Of a stretch of DNA of 64,000 bases, positions 26,263-34,535 are shown one piece after another (the first letter of the stretch is position 1; the number at the start of each line of letters is the position of its first letter). A model generated the notes under the pieces. It saw only the letters and a list, made by a program, of their open reading frames with translations, searched no databases and was not told the origin of the DNA. This DNA is from Mogibacterium sp. (GTDB lineage Bacteria > Bacillota > Clostridia > Peptostreptococcales > Anaerovoracaceae). Both the position numbers and the translations under genes were made by a program. Location: positions 1-64,000 of the forward strand of contig JAFWHB010000031.1 of NCBI GenBank assembly GCA_017512145.1, in the 5' to 3' direction.

Positions 26263-27759
26263 CTACAAAGCGTATTTAAATCTGATACGAAGCTTTTCCT
26301 TCCAGTCTGCCTTCTTCTTGGACATAGCTATTGTATCTTTCATGAACAGTGACATATCTGTCCTGTCGTCTTCTGACAGCTTGTGGTCGCTGTAAACAGC
26401 CTCCATCCAGAGCCTCAGCATATCCTCATATCTTCCGGCATATTCGGAATGAGTATGCTCTCTGATCTCAGGAGTCAGGTCTGAGAAATGCGCACCTGCT
26501 ATATCGACGCCGCATGGCTTCAGCCACTTGACTGTATATGGGAACATAGCTCCGATAGCTGTGTTCGGGTCTTTGCTGTCAATGTCCATCCTGACCTGTT
26601 TGCGTCTTGCAGCAAGTCTCCTGTGGATCAGGTAGATAATGGCCGCGATAATAATAAGAGGAATTGCGATCACGATGATCAGATGCGTAACAGACTCTTC
26701 AGTCGTGTCGCCGTTCAGGAACTCTCTTATCCCGCTTACTATCCCGCTGCGTTCTTCCTGCTGATCAGGCTCTTCCTGAGGAGCTTCCATGCCCTGAATA
26801 TATGAAGTATGGAACGCAAATCTGTCTCTCAGATTCTCATTGACTCTCGACACTGAATAATTCTCGCCCGGATCGAGTAGGATTATTCCTCCGAAGACAA
26901 GCATCACAGCGAGGATCAGCGGCCACGAGCTGTTGATCCTTCCTCTGTTGACGGAGATAAGGAATGCTGCGACCAGCACCATCGCACCGATCCATGACGG
27001 GATCATGCCAAAGTAAGCGAATATGATCAGTGTAACGATAATGATCAGCGTGTTGATAAGCCCTCTGAACCTGTCTCCCGGAATCGCTGCAAGCAGACCG
27101 GCAAGCACAGAAATCCATACTGTTGCCAGAATCATGCACAGATCAGGGTCATTGTCTCCCTTAGAGCCTACCGTGAATCTGTCATAAATATATGCCTGCG
27201 CCTCCTCTGCCATATCATAGAGACTGTTGATCATCAGAGCAAAGCCGCTGCCGATATATTTACGCAGGATTATGAGCACCGCAATAAGAGCAACTATGGT
27301 TACTATAATAGTAATCGTTCTTACTCTCTCGCCGAACTTGTTCCACAGAGCACTGTATCCGACAAAGATAACTGCCGCAACAAGTGTGAATGGAACCACA
27401 GATGCGCAGTCCGCGGCCAGCGCAAAGAGAGCAAGTGCTGCAGTCAGTACAGCTGCTGACGCTGCATAATTAAAGAATATCCTCATTCTGCCGGCAGCCT
27501 TACGCTCAGTAACTCTGAGCATCGGCTCGGTGTTGCGGACACTGACAGAGAAATCCTTTGATGATGCTCCTGTCAGACCGAATGATGGTTCAGCGGAACT
27601 TGATGGAGATTTATCTGCTGACTTGTCTCTGGATTTCTTAAAGAAGTTCTTCCTGGTCTTGCTCTTAGCCTTGACCTTGAGGGACTCCTTGCCGGTGTCT
27701 TCTGAGACATCTCTTGCTGCTGTGAATATTATGTTTTCAGGTATATTATCCTTTGCCAA
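26263..27759 (-). CDS. Membrane protein of the MoxR-DUF58 cluster, no transglutaminase core
   Basis: A 498-residue protein: cytoplasmic basic N-terminus (1-90), then about eight hydrophobic helices (95-275, one more near 360-380), then a soluble C-terminal domain (380-498) resembling DUF4129. In related MoxR-DUF58 clusters this place is held by a transglutaminase-like TgpA protein; here no Cys-His-Asp core is apparent, so it is probably a structural or scaffolding member. Starts TTG behind AGAGG, two bases from the stop of the DUF58 gene. Confidence 0.72.
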   Translation of the reverse strand: MAKDNIPENIIFTAARDVSEDTGKESLKVKAKSKTRKNFFKKSRDKSADKSPSSSAEPSFGLTGASSKDFSVSVRNTEPMLRVTERKAAGRMRIFFNYAASAAVLTAALALFALAADCASVVPFTLVAAVIFVGYSALWNKFGERVRTITIIVTIVALIAVLIILRKYIGSGFALMINSLYDMAEEAQAYIYDRFTVGSKGDNDPDLCMILATVWISVLAGLLAAIPGDRFRGLINTLIIIVTLIIFAYFGMIPSWIGAMVLVAAFLISVNRGRINSSWPLILAVMLVFGGIILLDPGENYSVSRVNENLRDRFAFHTSYIQGMEAPQEEPDQQEERSGIVSGIREFLNGDTTEESVTHLIIVIAIPLIIIAAIIYLIHRRLAARRKQVRMDIDSKDPNTAIGAMFPYTVKWLKPCGVDIAGAHFSDLTPEIREHTHSEYAGRYEDMLRLWMEAVYSDHKLSEDDRTDMSLFMKDTIAMSKKKADWKEKLRIRFKYAL

Positions 27760-27760
27760 G

Positions 27761-28915
27761 CTATACCTCTATCTGTGTAACTTCTTCTCTGTAATTCTTC
27801 TCGTCAAAGCCAACTATGCTGGCTCCCGATTCGCTCCTGCCGCCGCCCGGTGCACCGAACATCAGCAAAGTAACCTGGCATCCGTTCGAGATGGAATCGA
27901 TTCCGGACGGTATCTGTGAGCCGGCAATTATAAGGTGTGCAAATCTGCTGTCTATTATTCCACGCTCGATACGCTCGAATGCGCTGCGCGTAGTTGCAGG
28001 CACTGCAAGATACTCTTCTGATGCATTCAGCAGATCTTCTTCGGTCCTTATATTACGGAAAACAGGCTCTCCTGTCTCTGGATTGGTCCATCCTGTTGTA
28101 AAGCTCATTCCATCATCAAGCAGGTTCCTGAGCACGGACGCGTATACTGAAGCGATTGCATCGAGAGCATCCGGATTAAGGCCTACGTCGGCAGCATTAT
28201 CAAGTATTACCAGGAACTGATCAGTAATCGGTAGACCAAGCTCCCTGACAAGAAGCTTGTCGACCTTCTCTGAAAGCTTCCAGTGTATGTTCTTGATGGA
28301 ATCTCCTGCCACATATTCTCTTATTCCGCGGACTTCACCCGGGTCATTGCCGCTCTTGCCGTCTACATATCTGTCACTCTCAGGCATCGACCATGAGCTG
28401 CCGGTCAGTTCAAGTCCCATATCAAACGTCTCTGGGAGAACGGTGATGTAGACCTTGTCGCCTGCGGTTATCTTCCTGTGCCAAAGTCTCAGAGGATCCG
28501 CTACGATCGCGGAGCCAACGCCAACTTCGTACTTGCCGGCGTGATCCGGGACGATAGTAAGCATATCCTCTGTCTTGCCCTTGGACCTCAGCGACCTTGA
28601 AATAACTGCAGTCTCTGACTCGCCGGTTCTCATGTTAAGGCATATCGCCTCTATCTCGATATCTCCGACAGGCATGATATCGTGATTATGCATCTGAAGT
28701 CTTACCGTATGCTCCTTGTCCGTAGACCCTGTCTTCTCCAGTGAAATGGTTATATGTCTTCCGGAGATCAGAGCAATTACAAGAGACAGAAGCGGCGCCG
28801 CAATGCACGCAAGCAGCAGTGCCAGAGTCACAGTATCATTCGCGAACAGATAGAGAATTGCCGCAGCAAGAATTACCAGTATCCACGTGATTCTTCTTCT
28901 AATTATATCTGTCAT
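27761..28915 (-). CDS. DUF58 domain protein
   Basis: A 384-residue protein with two N-terminal membrane helices and a DUF58 domain, whose hallmark GSGNDPGEVRGIREYVAGDSIKNIHWKLSEK-type segments (about 190-220; GDSIKNIHWKLS is in place) precede a von Willebrand A-like fold. DUF58 proteins are predicted partners of MoxR ATPases. ATG 28915 overlaps the MoxR stop region; an in-frame TTG at 28921 also overlaps the stop and could be used by translational coupling. Confidence 0.9.
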   Translation of the reverse strand: MTDIIRRRITWILVILAAAILYLFANDTVTLALLLACIAAPLLSLVIALISGRHITISLEKTGSTDKEHTVRLQMHNHDIMPVGDIEIEAICLNMRTGESETAVISRSLRSKGKTEDMLTIVPDHAGKYEVGVGSAIVADPLRLWHRKITAGDKVYITVLPETFDMGLELTGSSWSMPESDRYVDGKSGNDPGEVRGIREYVAGDSIKNIHWKLSEKVDKLLVRELGLPITDQFLVILDNAADVGLNPDALDAIASVYASVLRNLLDDGMSFTTGWTNPETGEPVFRNIRTEEDLLNASEEYLAVPATTRSAFERIERGIIDSRFAHLIIAGSQIPSGIDSISNGCQVTLLMFGAPGGGRSESGASIVGFDEKNYREEVTQIEV

Positions 28916-28917
28916 GA

Positions 28918-29877
28918 TCAATCGGAATATGGTCCTTTAACGGTCTTGAGGATCTGTTCAAGAATGTCTCTGCTGCCCTGATGAGCTGCTCTTGCCTTCT
29001 GAGTAACAATGATCCTGTGAGCGCAAACATCGCAGAAGACCTCTCGTACGTCTTCTTCTGTTACGTAATCTCTTCCGTTCATCAGAGCACATGCCTTAGC
29101 CATATGGCTGATAGCGATAGCACCTCTTGTACTGATGCCGAGCTCTATTCTTGTATCCTCACGTGTTGCATTGACAAGATCTGCGATATACTCAACTACA
29201 TTGTCCTTGAGTGTTACTGCAAGTGTTGCCTCCTGCAGCTGAAGTACAGTCTGCTGGCTCAGAACTCTTCTTAATACTGCATAAGGATCTGCTGTCTGGC
29301 GCTCCTTGATTACCTTCATCTCGCTGTCCTTATCAGGATATCCGATTGAGATCCTGACGAGGAATCTGTCCATCTGAGCGTGAGGAAGGATCTGTGTTCC
29401 TGCAGTTCCGACCTGGTTCTGTGTTGCAATAACGATGAACGGTGACTGGAGCTGATGCGAAACACCATCTACAGTGACCTGTTTCTCTTCCATTGCCTCG
29501 AGAAGAGCAGCCTGTGTCCTGCTGGATGTTCTGTTGATCTCGTCGGCGAGGAGCAGATTAGTGTTATTGATGACACCAGGTACATATGTGAACTTGTCTT
29601 CGCCCTTGTTATAAATGGTAAAGCCTACGATATCTGATGGCAGTACGTCCGGTGTGAACTGAATTCTGTTATATTCAATACCAAGGACCTTGCTGGTAGC
29701 GATTGCAAGTGAGGTCTTACCTACACCAGGAACGTCATCGATAAGGATATGGCCGTTAGCCATAATGCTCATTACGATCTTCCTGACTACATCATCCTTG
29801 CCGATGATCACCTTATTGATCTCACCTACTGTTGTCTCTATAGCGCTGTGGATCGCTTGTAGAACTTTCTCTTGCAC
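28918..29877 (-). CDS. MoxR-family AAA+ ATPase
   Basis: A 319-residue AAA+ ATPase: Walker A GVPGVGKTSLA, Walker B LLLADEINR and a sensor/arginine-finger region typical of MoxR chaperones. It is likely to assist maturation of the DUF58 and membrane partners encoded next. I choose GTG 29877 with AGGAGG 9 bases upstream; an ATG 17 codons earlier lacks an RBS. First gene of a four-gene unit. Confidence 0.93.
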   Translation of the reverse strand: MQEKVLQAIHSAIETTVGEINKVIIGKDDVVRKIVMSIMANGHILIDDVPGVGKTSLAIATSKVLGIEYNRIQFTPDVLPSDIVGFTIYNKGEDKFTYVPGVINNTNLLLADEINRTSSRTQAALLEAMEEKQVTVDGVSHQLQSPFIVIATQNQVGTAGTQILPHAQMDRFLVRISIGYPDKDSEMKVIKERQTADPYAVLRRVLSQQTVLQLQEATLAVTLKDNVVEYIADLVNATREDTRIELGISTRGAIAISHMAKACALMNGRDYVTEEDVREVFCDVCAHRIIVTQKARAAHQGSRDILEQILKTVKGPYSD

Positions 29878-29962
29878 AGTTATAAGCCTCCTGTTTGATT
29901 GTCTTGTGATTGTCTGATCAGCTGCCATGTATCAATTCCGCATGGCAGATACTTCAAATGCC

Positions 29963-29968
29963 ATTATA
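29963..29968 (-). promoter_or_regulatory. Extended -10 promoter of the moxR operon
   Basis: TGGTATAAT on the minus strand, an extended -10, lies about 86 bp before the GTG start. No good -35 is seen, as is usual for extended -10 promoters. It lies downstream of the terminator at 30015-30031, so the operon does not depend on the small-RNA promoter. Confidence 0.65.
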
Positions 29969-30006
29969 CCATAAGCTGACACTATTTATTTATGAAGAAT
30001 GTGTAA

Positions 30007-30153
30007 AGTAAAAAGCGCCGTGTTCCGGCGCCTTTTACCTTGTAGATATTGTAAGAGGGATGAAAGTATTATGGTGTAGATATTTACCGTTCTCATGGAG
30101 GGCGGTAACTATTACCTTGGTTAGGAGGGAGTTAGTTATCTTTAACTCCTTGC
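30007..30153 (-). ncRNA. Candidate small RNA with three C-rich motifs
   Basis: A stand-alone transcription unit: a canonical promoter (30160-30188) points into a stretch that ends about 145 bases later in a strong terminator (stem GCGCCG/CGGCGC, 30015-30031, then U5). Between them are C-rich motifs: CTCCCTCC (30131-30124), CCCTCC (30102-30097) and ATCCCTC (30061-30055). The middle one lies in the loop of a TTACCG/CGGTAA hairpin, and a 5' hairpin GGAGTTA/TAACTCC is also possible. C-rich loops able to pair with Shine-Dalgarno sequences are typical of Firmicute regulatory RNAs. No supported short ORF: the only ATG lacks an RBS. Confidence 0.68.
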
Positions 30154-30159
30154 ATGATG

Positions 30160-30188
30160 ATAATAGCATTTGTAATTCCTATTGTCAA
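30160..30188 (-). promoter_or_regulatory. Consensus promoter of the small RNA
   Basis: -35 TTGACA (30183-30188, perfect) and -10 TATTAT (30160-30165) with a 17-bp spacer on the minus strand. Confidence 0.85.
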
Positions 30189-30220
30189 TATAGGAATTAA
30201 AATTTTTCTAAAGAATTTTT

Positions 30221-30445
30221 GAAATGAGGAAGGTCTGCTTCGCTCGAGGTAAGAGAGTCCTTACGGACACTCTTACAAGTCTCGCTCCGCAGACCTTCCT
30301 CCTACTCACAATTTCTATAGAACTATTTGTAATAGAGGGTGTATTTGTGATCTTTGCTTGAGGCAAGGGAGTCCTTACGGACACTCTGACAAGTCTCGCT
30401 CCGCAGACCTTCCTCCTACTCACAATTTCTTGAGAACTATCTTAT
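30221..30445. repeat. 114-bp tandem repeat with a long internal hairpin
   Basis: Two direct copies, offset 114 bp, share 60 or more bases (for example GAGTCCTTACGGACACTC at 30255 and 30369, and GCAGACCTTCCTCCTACTC at 30289 and 30403). In the first copy an outer inverted repeat, AGGAAGGTCTGC (30227-30238) and GCAGACCTTCCT (30289-30300), encloses an inner one, GTAAGAG/CTCTTAC, so it can fold into a long branched hairpin; the second copy lacks the left outer arm. A minus-strand frame is open because 114 is a multiple of 3, but I regard it as non-coding. Confidence 0.88.
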
Positions 30446-30450
30446 ACAGT

Positions 30451-30482
30451 AAAGAGGCCTCTGCGTGTTGCAGGGGCCTCTT
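30451..30482 (-). terminator. Terminator of the seven-gene redox operon
   Basis: A 13-bp stem, AAGAGGCC.CTGC/GCAG.GGCCTCTT with loop GTGTT. The minus-strand U-tract is short (TTT), so termination may be partial. Confidence 0.7.
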
Positions 30483-30507
30483 GGTTGTGTTATTTGCTGT
30501 ATGATGT

Positions 30508-30678
30508 TTACAGGTGCTGATTTCTTGGGATTCTGTCGTACCACTTGAGAAGGAACGGCTCGATTGCTGAAGTCAGCTTCATGTCAAGATTGAAGAAGTA
30601 AACTGTAAATGTGACTACGAAGAATGCAAGTCCTCCAGTCAGAACATACAGAAGTGCCTTGAGTAATTTCTTTTTCAT
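30508..30678 (-). CDS. 56-residue membrane peptide at the end of the HgdB-like operon
   Basis: A short gene between the last dehydratase-like gene and its terminator. ATG 30678 has GGAGGAG 7 bases upstream. The product begins MKKKLLKALLYVLTGG and has one hydrophobic helix (about residues 5-30, ALLYVLTGGLAFFVVTFTVYFF), then a polar tail ending in NQHL. No family recognised. The strong RBS, position inside the operon and normal codon use argue that it is real. It may anchor or regulate the neighbouring redox proteins; this is only inference. Confidence 0.78.
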   Translation of the reverse strand: MKKKLLKALLYVLTGGLAFFVVTFTVYFFNLDMKLTSAIEPFLLKWYDRIPRNQHL

Positions 30679-30731
30679 TATTATCTCCTCCGGTTATTTC
30701 CGAATGAACACTATGATTTAGATACTTTATT

Positions 30732-32330
30732 CTACCATGCATTCTCGTCATCGAGAACCTCAAGTGTAGGATCAAGAGGCTCTTCCTGCATGACTGTTCT
30801 CATGTAGCTGTTGACCTGGTCTCTTACGCCCTGTCTTGAAATGACACGTGGGTCGAAGAGCTGATGGTCTACCCAGATAAGAGGAACTCCGAGCTCTCTT
30901 GCTCTGTCCTCGAAGAGTCCGTGCATTCCATCCAGAGCCTTGCAGGTGATGTGCTCCCAGAGGATGATCATGTCTGCGTTATACTGCTCAACGAACTCGA
31001 AGAGGTCATCGAGGAGTACCTTGTATCCACCGTGTGTACGGTTACGCATGATCATTTCTTCTGTCAGCATAGCCATATCATAGTAAGCCTGCTCTCTGTT
31101 CTCAGGTGTATCTGTGTCTGCAATCATCTCAGTGTTGATGCATGAGAGCATGTCTGTCAGAGGAACAATTCCCCAGCAGTTCAGGAGCCATACCAGGAAG
31201 TCCATGTAGAAGTGTGACTGAACGCCCCAAACGATCGCTCTGTGGCGGTATTCAGGAGCAGCCATCTTTCTCTTCTTGTAAGCCTTCTCTGCAAGCTTCA
31301 TGAGCTTTCTGTCGCATTTCTCGAATTCAGGAACCTTACCGCAGATAGCCATGTAGTTGGTCTCTGTGTAAAGCGCAAGGTTGCCGCCGAAGATCTGCGG
31401 ATAGTCTGTCTTGTTCATGTCGAGCCATTCGTTACGGCACTTTGTAGCGAAGTTGACTCTCTTTGCGCATTCGAAGTAGTAATCCCAATCCCACTTGTGG
31501 CCTGTATTCTCTTCGATGAATGCGATTGCTCTTCTGATTTCCTCTGCTGCGTAGTCCTGAACATCATCTTCCTTATGACGGAGAGGTGCAGGCAGCTGGA
31601 ATACAGGAATTCCGTCTTCCTTCTCGAGTCTCTCTGAGATTACACCATTACCAAGAAGTGATCCGTCACATGTGGTGTTGCACTGTACAGCGCAGGCACC
31701 GAAGATAGGTGCATCGTCATCGATAGATACTCCTGCCTCAGCCTCAGGCATCGGGCAGACGTCTCCAGGAAGTCCATATTCCTGAGCTACATCGATGTAG
31801 TGCTCCATAGCATGCTGGTTGAGGAGTACCGATACGTATGTGGAAGGAGTTTCACGTGATGTGCACTTGAGATTAGGGAATCCCATCATGACAGCTGTCA
31901 TTTCGTTCTCGTCTACAAGTACGTTGATCTTGGAGAACTCTTCATCGTTACCGGTCCTGCGGTCAGCGCGAGCCATGGTGTTGAGCAGTTTAGCTACGTC
32001 GATGATGATCAGATCCTGTTCCTCGTGGGTCATTCTGAGGTATTCACCTCTCAGACCCTGAGTGAATCTGTCTACCATCATAGGTACTGCAAGATAGTTA
32101 GCCATCCAGCGATATCTGAAGAAGAACTTGATATTGCGTGGCTTAGCCATGAATTTGCCCAGGGTGAGCATGATGCCCAGCCATCTGCTGTAATCATAGA
32201 GAGTGTCTCCGACACCTCTCCACTCACGGCGCTTTCTTACCTTGCCATGTGGCTTATACAGGTCGCCGTATCTGGTGTCACCCTTGATCTTCTCAGGGTT
32301 TACCATCTTGTTGAATTTCTTAACAGCCAT
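30732..32330 (-). CDS. 2-hydroxyacyl-CoA dehydratase (HgdB/BcrC) family protein, long form
   Basis: A 532-residue member of the 2-hydroxyglutaryl-CoA dehydratase / benzoyl-CoA reductase superfamily, longer than the usual 370-440 residues because of an N-terminal extension. Cysteines that could ligate an Fe-S cluster include GDVCPMPEAEAG, CAVQCNTTCDG and EHITCKALDG. ATG 32330 has GGAGG 7 bases upstream; the upstream gene's stop overlaps its RBS region, indicating coupling. Family enzymes use an ATP-driven activator, but no such gene is in the window. Substrate unknown. Confidence 0.82.
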   Translation of the reverse strand: MAVKKFNKMVNPEKIKGDTRYGDLYKPHGKVRKRREWRGVGDTLYDYSRWLGIMLTLGKFMAKPRNIKFFFRYRWMANYLAVPMMVDRFTQGLRGEYLRMTHEEQDLIIIDVAKLLNTMARADRRTGNDEEFSKINVLVDENEMTAVMMGFPNLKCTSRETPSTYVSVLLNQHAMEHYIDVAQEYGLPGDVCPMPEAEAGVSIDDDAPIFGACAVQCNTTCDGSLLGNGVISERLEKEDGIPVFQLPAPLRHKEDDVQDYAAEEIRRAIAFIEENTGHKWDWDYYFECAKRVNFATKCRNEWLDMNKTDYPQIFGGNLALYTETNYMAICGKVPEFEKCDRKLMKLAEKAYKKRKMAAPEYRHRAIVWGVQSHFYMDFLVWLLNCWGIVPLTDMLSCINTEMIADTDTPENREQAYYDMAMLTEEMIMRNRTHGGYKVLLDDLFEFVEQYNADMIILWEHITCKALDGMHGLFEDRARELGVPLIWVDHQLFDPRVISRQGVRDQVNSYMRTVMQEEPLDPTLEVLDDENAW

Positions 32331-32332
32331 CA

Positions 32333-33526
32333 CTAATCCTCCTTCTGAATCTTCTTGATATCAATGCTCTCCATGAACGCCTGTACACGGGTACGCATCT
32401 GTCCGGAGGAGCCGATGCTGTATGGTCTGTCGACAGCCAGAACCGGCCAGTTATATCTGTTTCTGAGGATGTGTGAGCCCATCATCTTCTCATATGCCCA
32501 TGGATCGCAGAACTTCATCTGCTGATAGATGATTCCGTCTGCCTTGTATTCCTTGGCCATCTTGTCTACGTACTCACGTCTTCCATCCATCTTCTGAGTA
32601 TTCATGTAACGTGGGCACTCACCCCTGTACATGTACTGGCTGCAGATCTGAGTAAGAGCATCCTCATCATCATTAAGCACGATCGGATCTCTGCCTGGCA
32701 GTGAGCCATAGCAGAATCTGTCAGCACATACGAATGCACCGCTGTCCTCGATGAGCTTGATGAAATCAGTGTCATCTACCTCAGAACCTACTACGAGAAC
32801 TCTTGCCTTGAACCAAGGCTTTGGATCAGGTTCTCTTGTCTTAAGCTCTTCAAGTGTCTCTTCGAGTTTGTCAACGATGAGATACTTAGGAGCTACGTAT
32901 GAAGCAAGGCAAAGTACGTTGTACTCATAGCCTGTAATCGTAGGGTTGTCAAGCTTACGGAAATCTCCGATAGCTCTCAGAAGCTCGCAGATGTGATTGT
33001 GCTCAGCTACAGCCTTACGGATAGCAGCATCGCTTACATCGATGCCATAATTCTCAGCGAGCGGCTTGAGAATGTGGTTCTTGCACTGGAGTACGTAGAG
33101 ATCAAGACCATTGTAGTCAGCCTTCATAGGGATCTCCATGTATTCCCAGAAGAATTTGTCCTTCTCCTTGCCTGCTGCCTTAAGGAGTTCCATGTTTTCT
33201 ACGCATCTGTTGAGCATGGTGCATCCGTCAGGAGTTACCATTGCGTCAAGGAAGTTGTATCCTCCCTCAAGCGCTCTCTCAAGAATAGCTCTTGAGTACT
33301 CGCAGAGGAAGCTTGTCAGGTAATATGTACCTACATCGATAGAGCCTGTCCTCGGTGCGCGGAGTCTTGCAGAAAAGCATCCCGGGAGATTAAGTAGAGG
33401 TTCCGGAACATTCTCGCACATATAGCCTATGCACTTCTTTCCGTCCTCCTGAGCCTGCCTGATGAGGTCATTGTTGGCCTCCTGGAGCAGGTCCTCAAAA
33501 TATATTAAATGCTTAAGGTCTTTCAA
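32333..33526 (-). CDS. 2-hydroxyacyl-CoA dehydratase (HgdB/BcrC) family protein
   Basis: A 397-residue superfamily member with typical sequence landmarks: IGYMCENVPEPLLNLPGC near the N-terminus, CTMLNRC, and QQMKFCDPWAYEK (about 340-352), with cysteines suited to one [4Fe-4S] cluster. Together with the longer downstream protein it probably forms a heterodimer of the two-subunit kind seen in dehydratases such as FldBC. Starts TTG, GGAGG 7 bases upstream. Confidence 0.85.
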   Translation of the reverse strand: MKDLKHLIYFEDLLQEANNDLIRQAQEDGKKCIGYMCENVPEPLLNLPGCFSARLRAPRTGSIDVGTYYLTSFLCEYSRAILERALEGGYNFLDAMVTPDGCTMLNRCVENMELLKAAGKEKDKFFWEYMEIPMKADYNGLDLYVLQCKNHILKPLAENYGIDVSDAAIRKAVAEHNHICELLRAIGDFRKLDNPTITGYEYNVLCLASYVAPKYLIVDKLEETLEELKTREPDPKPWFKARVLVVGSEVDDTDFIKLIEDSGAFVCADRFCYGSLPGRDPIVLNDDEDALTQICSQYMYRGECPRYMNTQKMDGRREYVDKMAKEYKADGIIYQQMKFCDPWAYEKMMGSHILRNRYNWPVLAVDRPYSIGSSGQMRTRVQAFMESIDIKKIQKED

Positions 33527-33576
33527 ACCTATACCTCCTGTGTTATCCAGCTATTGCTATTCTCTTTCCGGTCAGT

Positions 33577-33792
33577 TTACCAGAGCTTTGCAACAACAGC
33601 AGCAACAGCCTTGCCCTGCTCGCCGTTGAGTTTGCTTCTCAGCTGTCTCTTGACTTCACCAATCAGAAGCTCTTCAGCTTTGCCCTCAGCAATTGCAGCG
33701 AGAACAGTCTCTTCTGTTTCCTTGCTGAAAGTGCCGTCAGCTGCGATTCCGTTGTAAATGCGGAGCTGTTCTTCCTTACTGTATTCTTTCAT
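33577..33792 (-). CDS. Small conserved-context protein, 71 residues
   Basis: No family recognised. The 71-residue product is soluble, mixed-charge and mostly alpha-helical by composition (EEQLRIYNGIAADG; VKRQLRSKLNGEQGKAVAAVV), without cysteines or membrane segments. It has a GGAGG-type RBS and is in line with the flanking genes. It could be a small assembly factor or subunit for the dehydratase-like pair. Confidence 0.7.
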   Translation of the reverse strand: MKEYSKEEQLRIYNGIAADGTFSKETEETVLAAIAEGKAEELLIGEVKRQLRSKLNGEQGKAVAAVVAKLW

Positions 33793-33830
33793 TATTATTA
33801 TCCTCCTTGCTCATTAAGCAAAGACCAGTG

Positions 33831-33861
33831 CCGCAGCCATGACACTCTGCCATGACTGCGG
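33831..33861 (-). other. Stable intercistronic hairpin between the two small genes
   Basis: An 11-bp stem, CCGCAGTCATG/CATGGCTGCGG with one G-U pair and a 9-base loop, sits in the 96-bp gap between the 66- and 71-residue genes. It has no U-tract, so I read it as an mRNA-processing or stability element rather than a terminator. Confidence 0.6.
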
Positions 33862-33888
33862 ACATGTTCCTTTAATGATGCATTCTAA

Positions 33889-34089
33889 TTACTTGCTGCT
33901 CTTCTTAAGTTCTGCTGCGAGCATTTTCTCAAGTCTTTCCTTAGCCTTAGGATCGTATGCATCGAGTGCACCGTCATCACCGGCAAGGAAGGCTTCAAGA
34001 TTAGGAAGGCGTACACCGGCCTTATAGTTCATCTTGAACAGTGGCACGTTGAGCCTTTTTGCGACATCGCGCATTTCCTGATTCGTCAT
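33889..34089 (-). CDS. Small conserved-context protein, 66 residues
   Basis: No family recognised. ATG 34089 has GGAGG 6 bases upstream, and is preferred to in-frame codons further up. The protein starts MTNQEMRDVAKRLNVPLFKM, is soluble and ends in a basic helix (ERLEKMLAAELKKSSK). Cysteine-free. Located between hypA and the 71-residue gene, so probably a partner in the same pathway. Confidence 0.7.
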   Translation of the reverse strand: MTNQEMRDVAKRLNVPLFKMNYKAGVRLPNLEAFLAGDDGALDAYDPKAKERLEKMLAAELKKSSK

Positions 34090-34116
34090 TTTGATCCTCC
34101 TATATAGTAGCAATAA

Positions 34117-34524
34117 TCACTCAGGCTGATATTCGCCAGTTGCCTCGAGCTCCGTGCCGGATCCCTCAGCTGCATTCACATCCTCAACCTCGACCTCTTT
34201 GATCATCATCTCATTGCCGCGAAGCAGCCATGTATTGCCGCTTCCGCAGTGAGGACAGGTCTTGCCGTACTTGACGGTCGAATATGTGATCTTGCAGTCG
34301 TCACACCATGTGACAGCCGGGATCTCTTCAGTCTTGAGCTCAGAGCCCTCGAACAGAGGGAACTTCTTGGTATACCAGAGCCAGTAATCATGAAGATATG
34401 ATGTTACTATGCCGGATACCTCGCCGAACTGAAGTGTAACGGAACGGATCTTCTTGACATTCTGTTCCTCAGCGATCTTGCTTACCTGTTCAACTACGTA
34501 ATTTACAAGTCCTAGTTCGTGCAT
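34117..34524 (-). CDS. hypA: HypA-family nickel metallochaperone
   Basis: A 135-residue HypA/HybF homologue. The N-terminal MHE provides the nickel site, and the zinc-binding domain has C74-x2-C77 and C90-x2-C93. A 20-residue acidic tail is extra. HypA normally delivers nickel to [NiFe] hydrogenase or urease, but neither is in the window, so here it may serve an unusual metal cofactor or be a zinc-ribbon scaffold. It lies 11 bp after the large oxidoreductase gene. Confidence 0.9.
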   Translation of the reverse strand: MHELGLVNYVVEQVSKIAEEQNVKKIRSVTLQFGEVSGIVTSYLHDYWLWYTKKFPLFEGSELKTEEIPAVTWCDDCKITYSTVKYGKTCPHCGSGNTWLLRGNEMMIKEVEVEDVNAAEGSGTELEATGEYQPE

Positions 34525-34535
34525 GAGTTGTTCCT

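Noticed and set aside
30208..30423. 71-codon minus-strand frame in the 114-bp repeat
   Set aside because: No usable RBS, internal duplication and strong inverted repeats point to non-coding sequence.
34117..34524. A [NiFe] hydrogenase locus
   Set aside because: HypA is present but no hydrogenase subunit or other Hyp protein is seen in the window.
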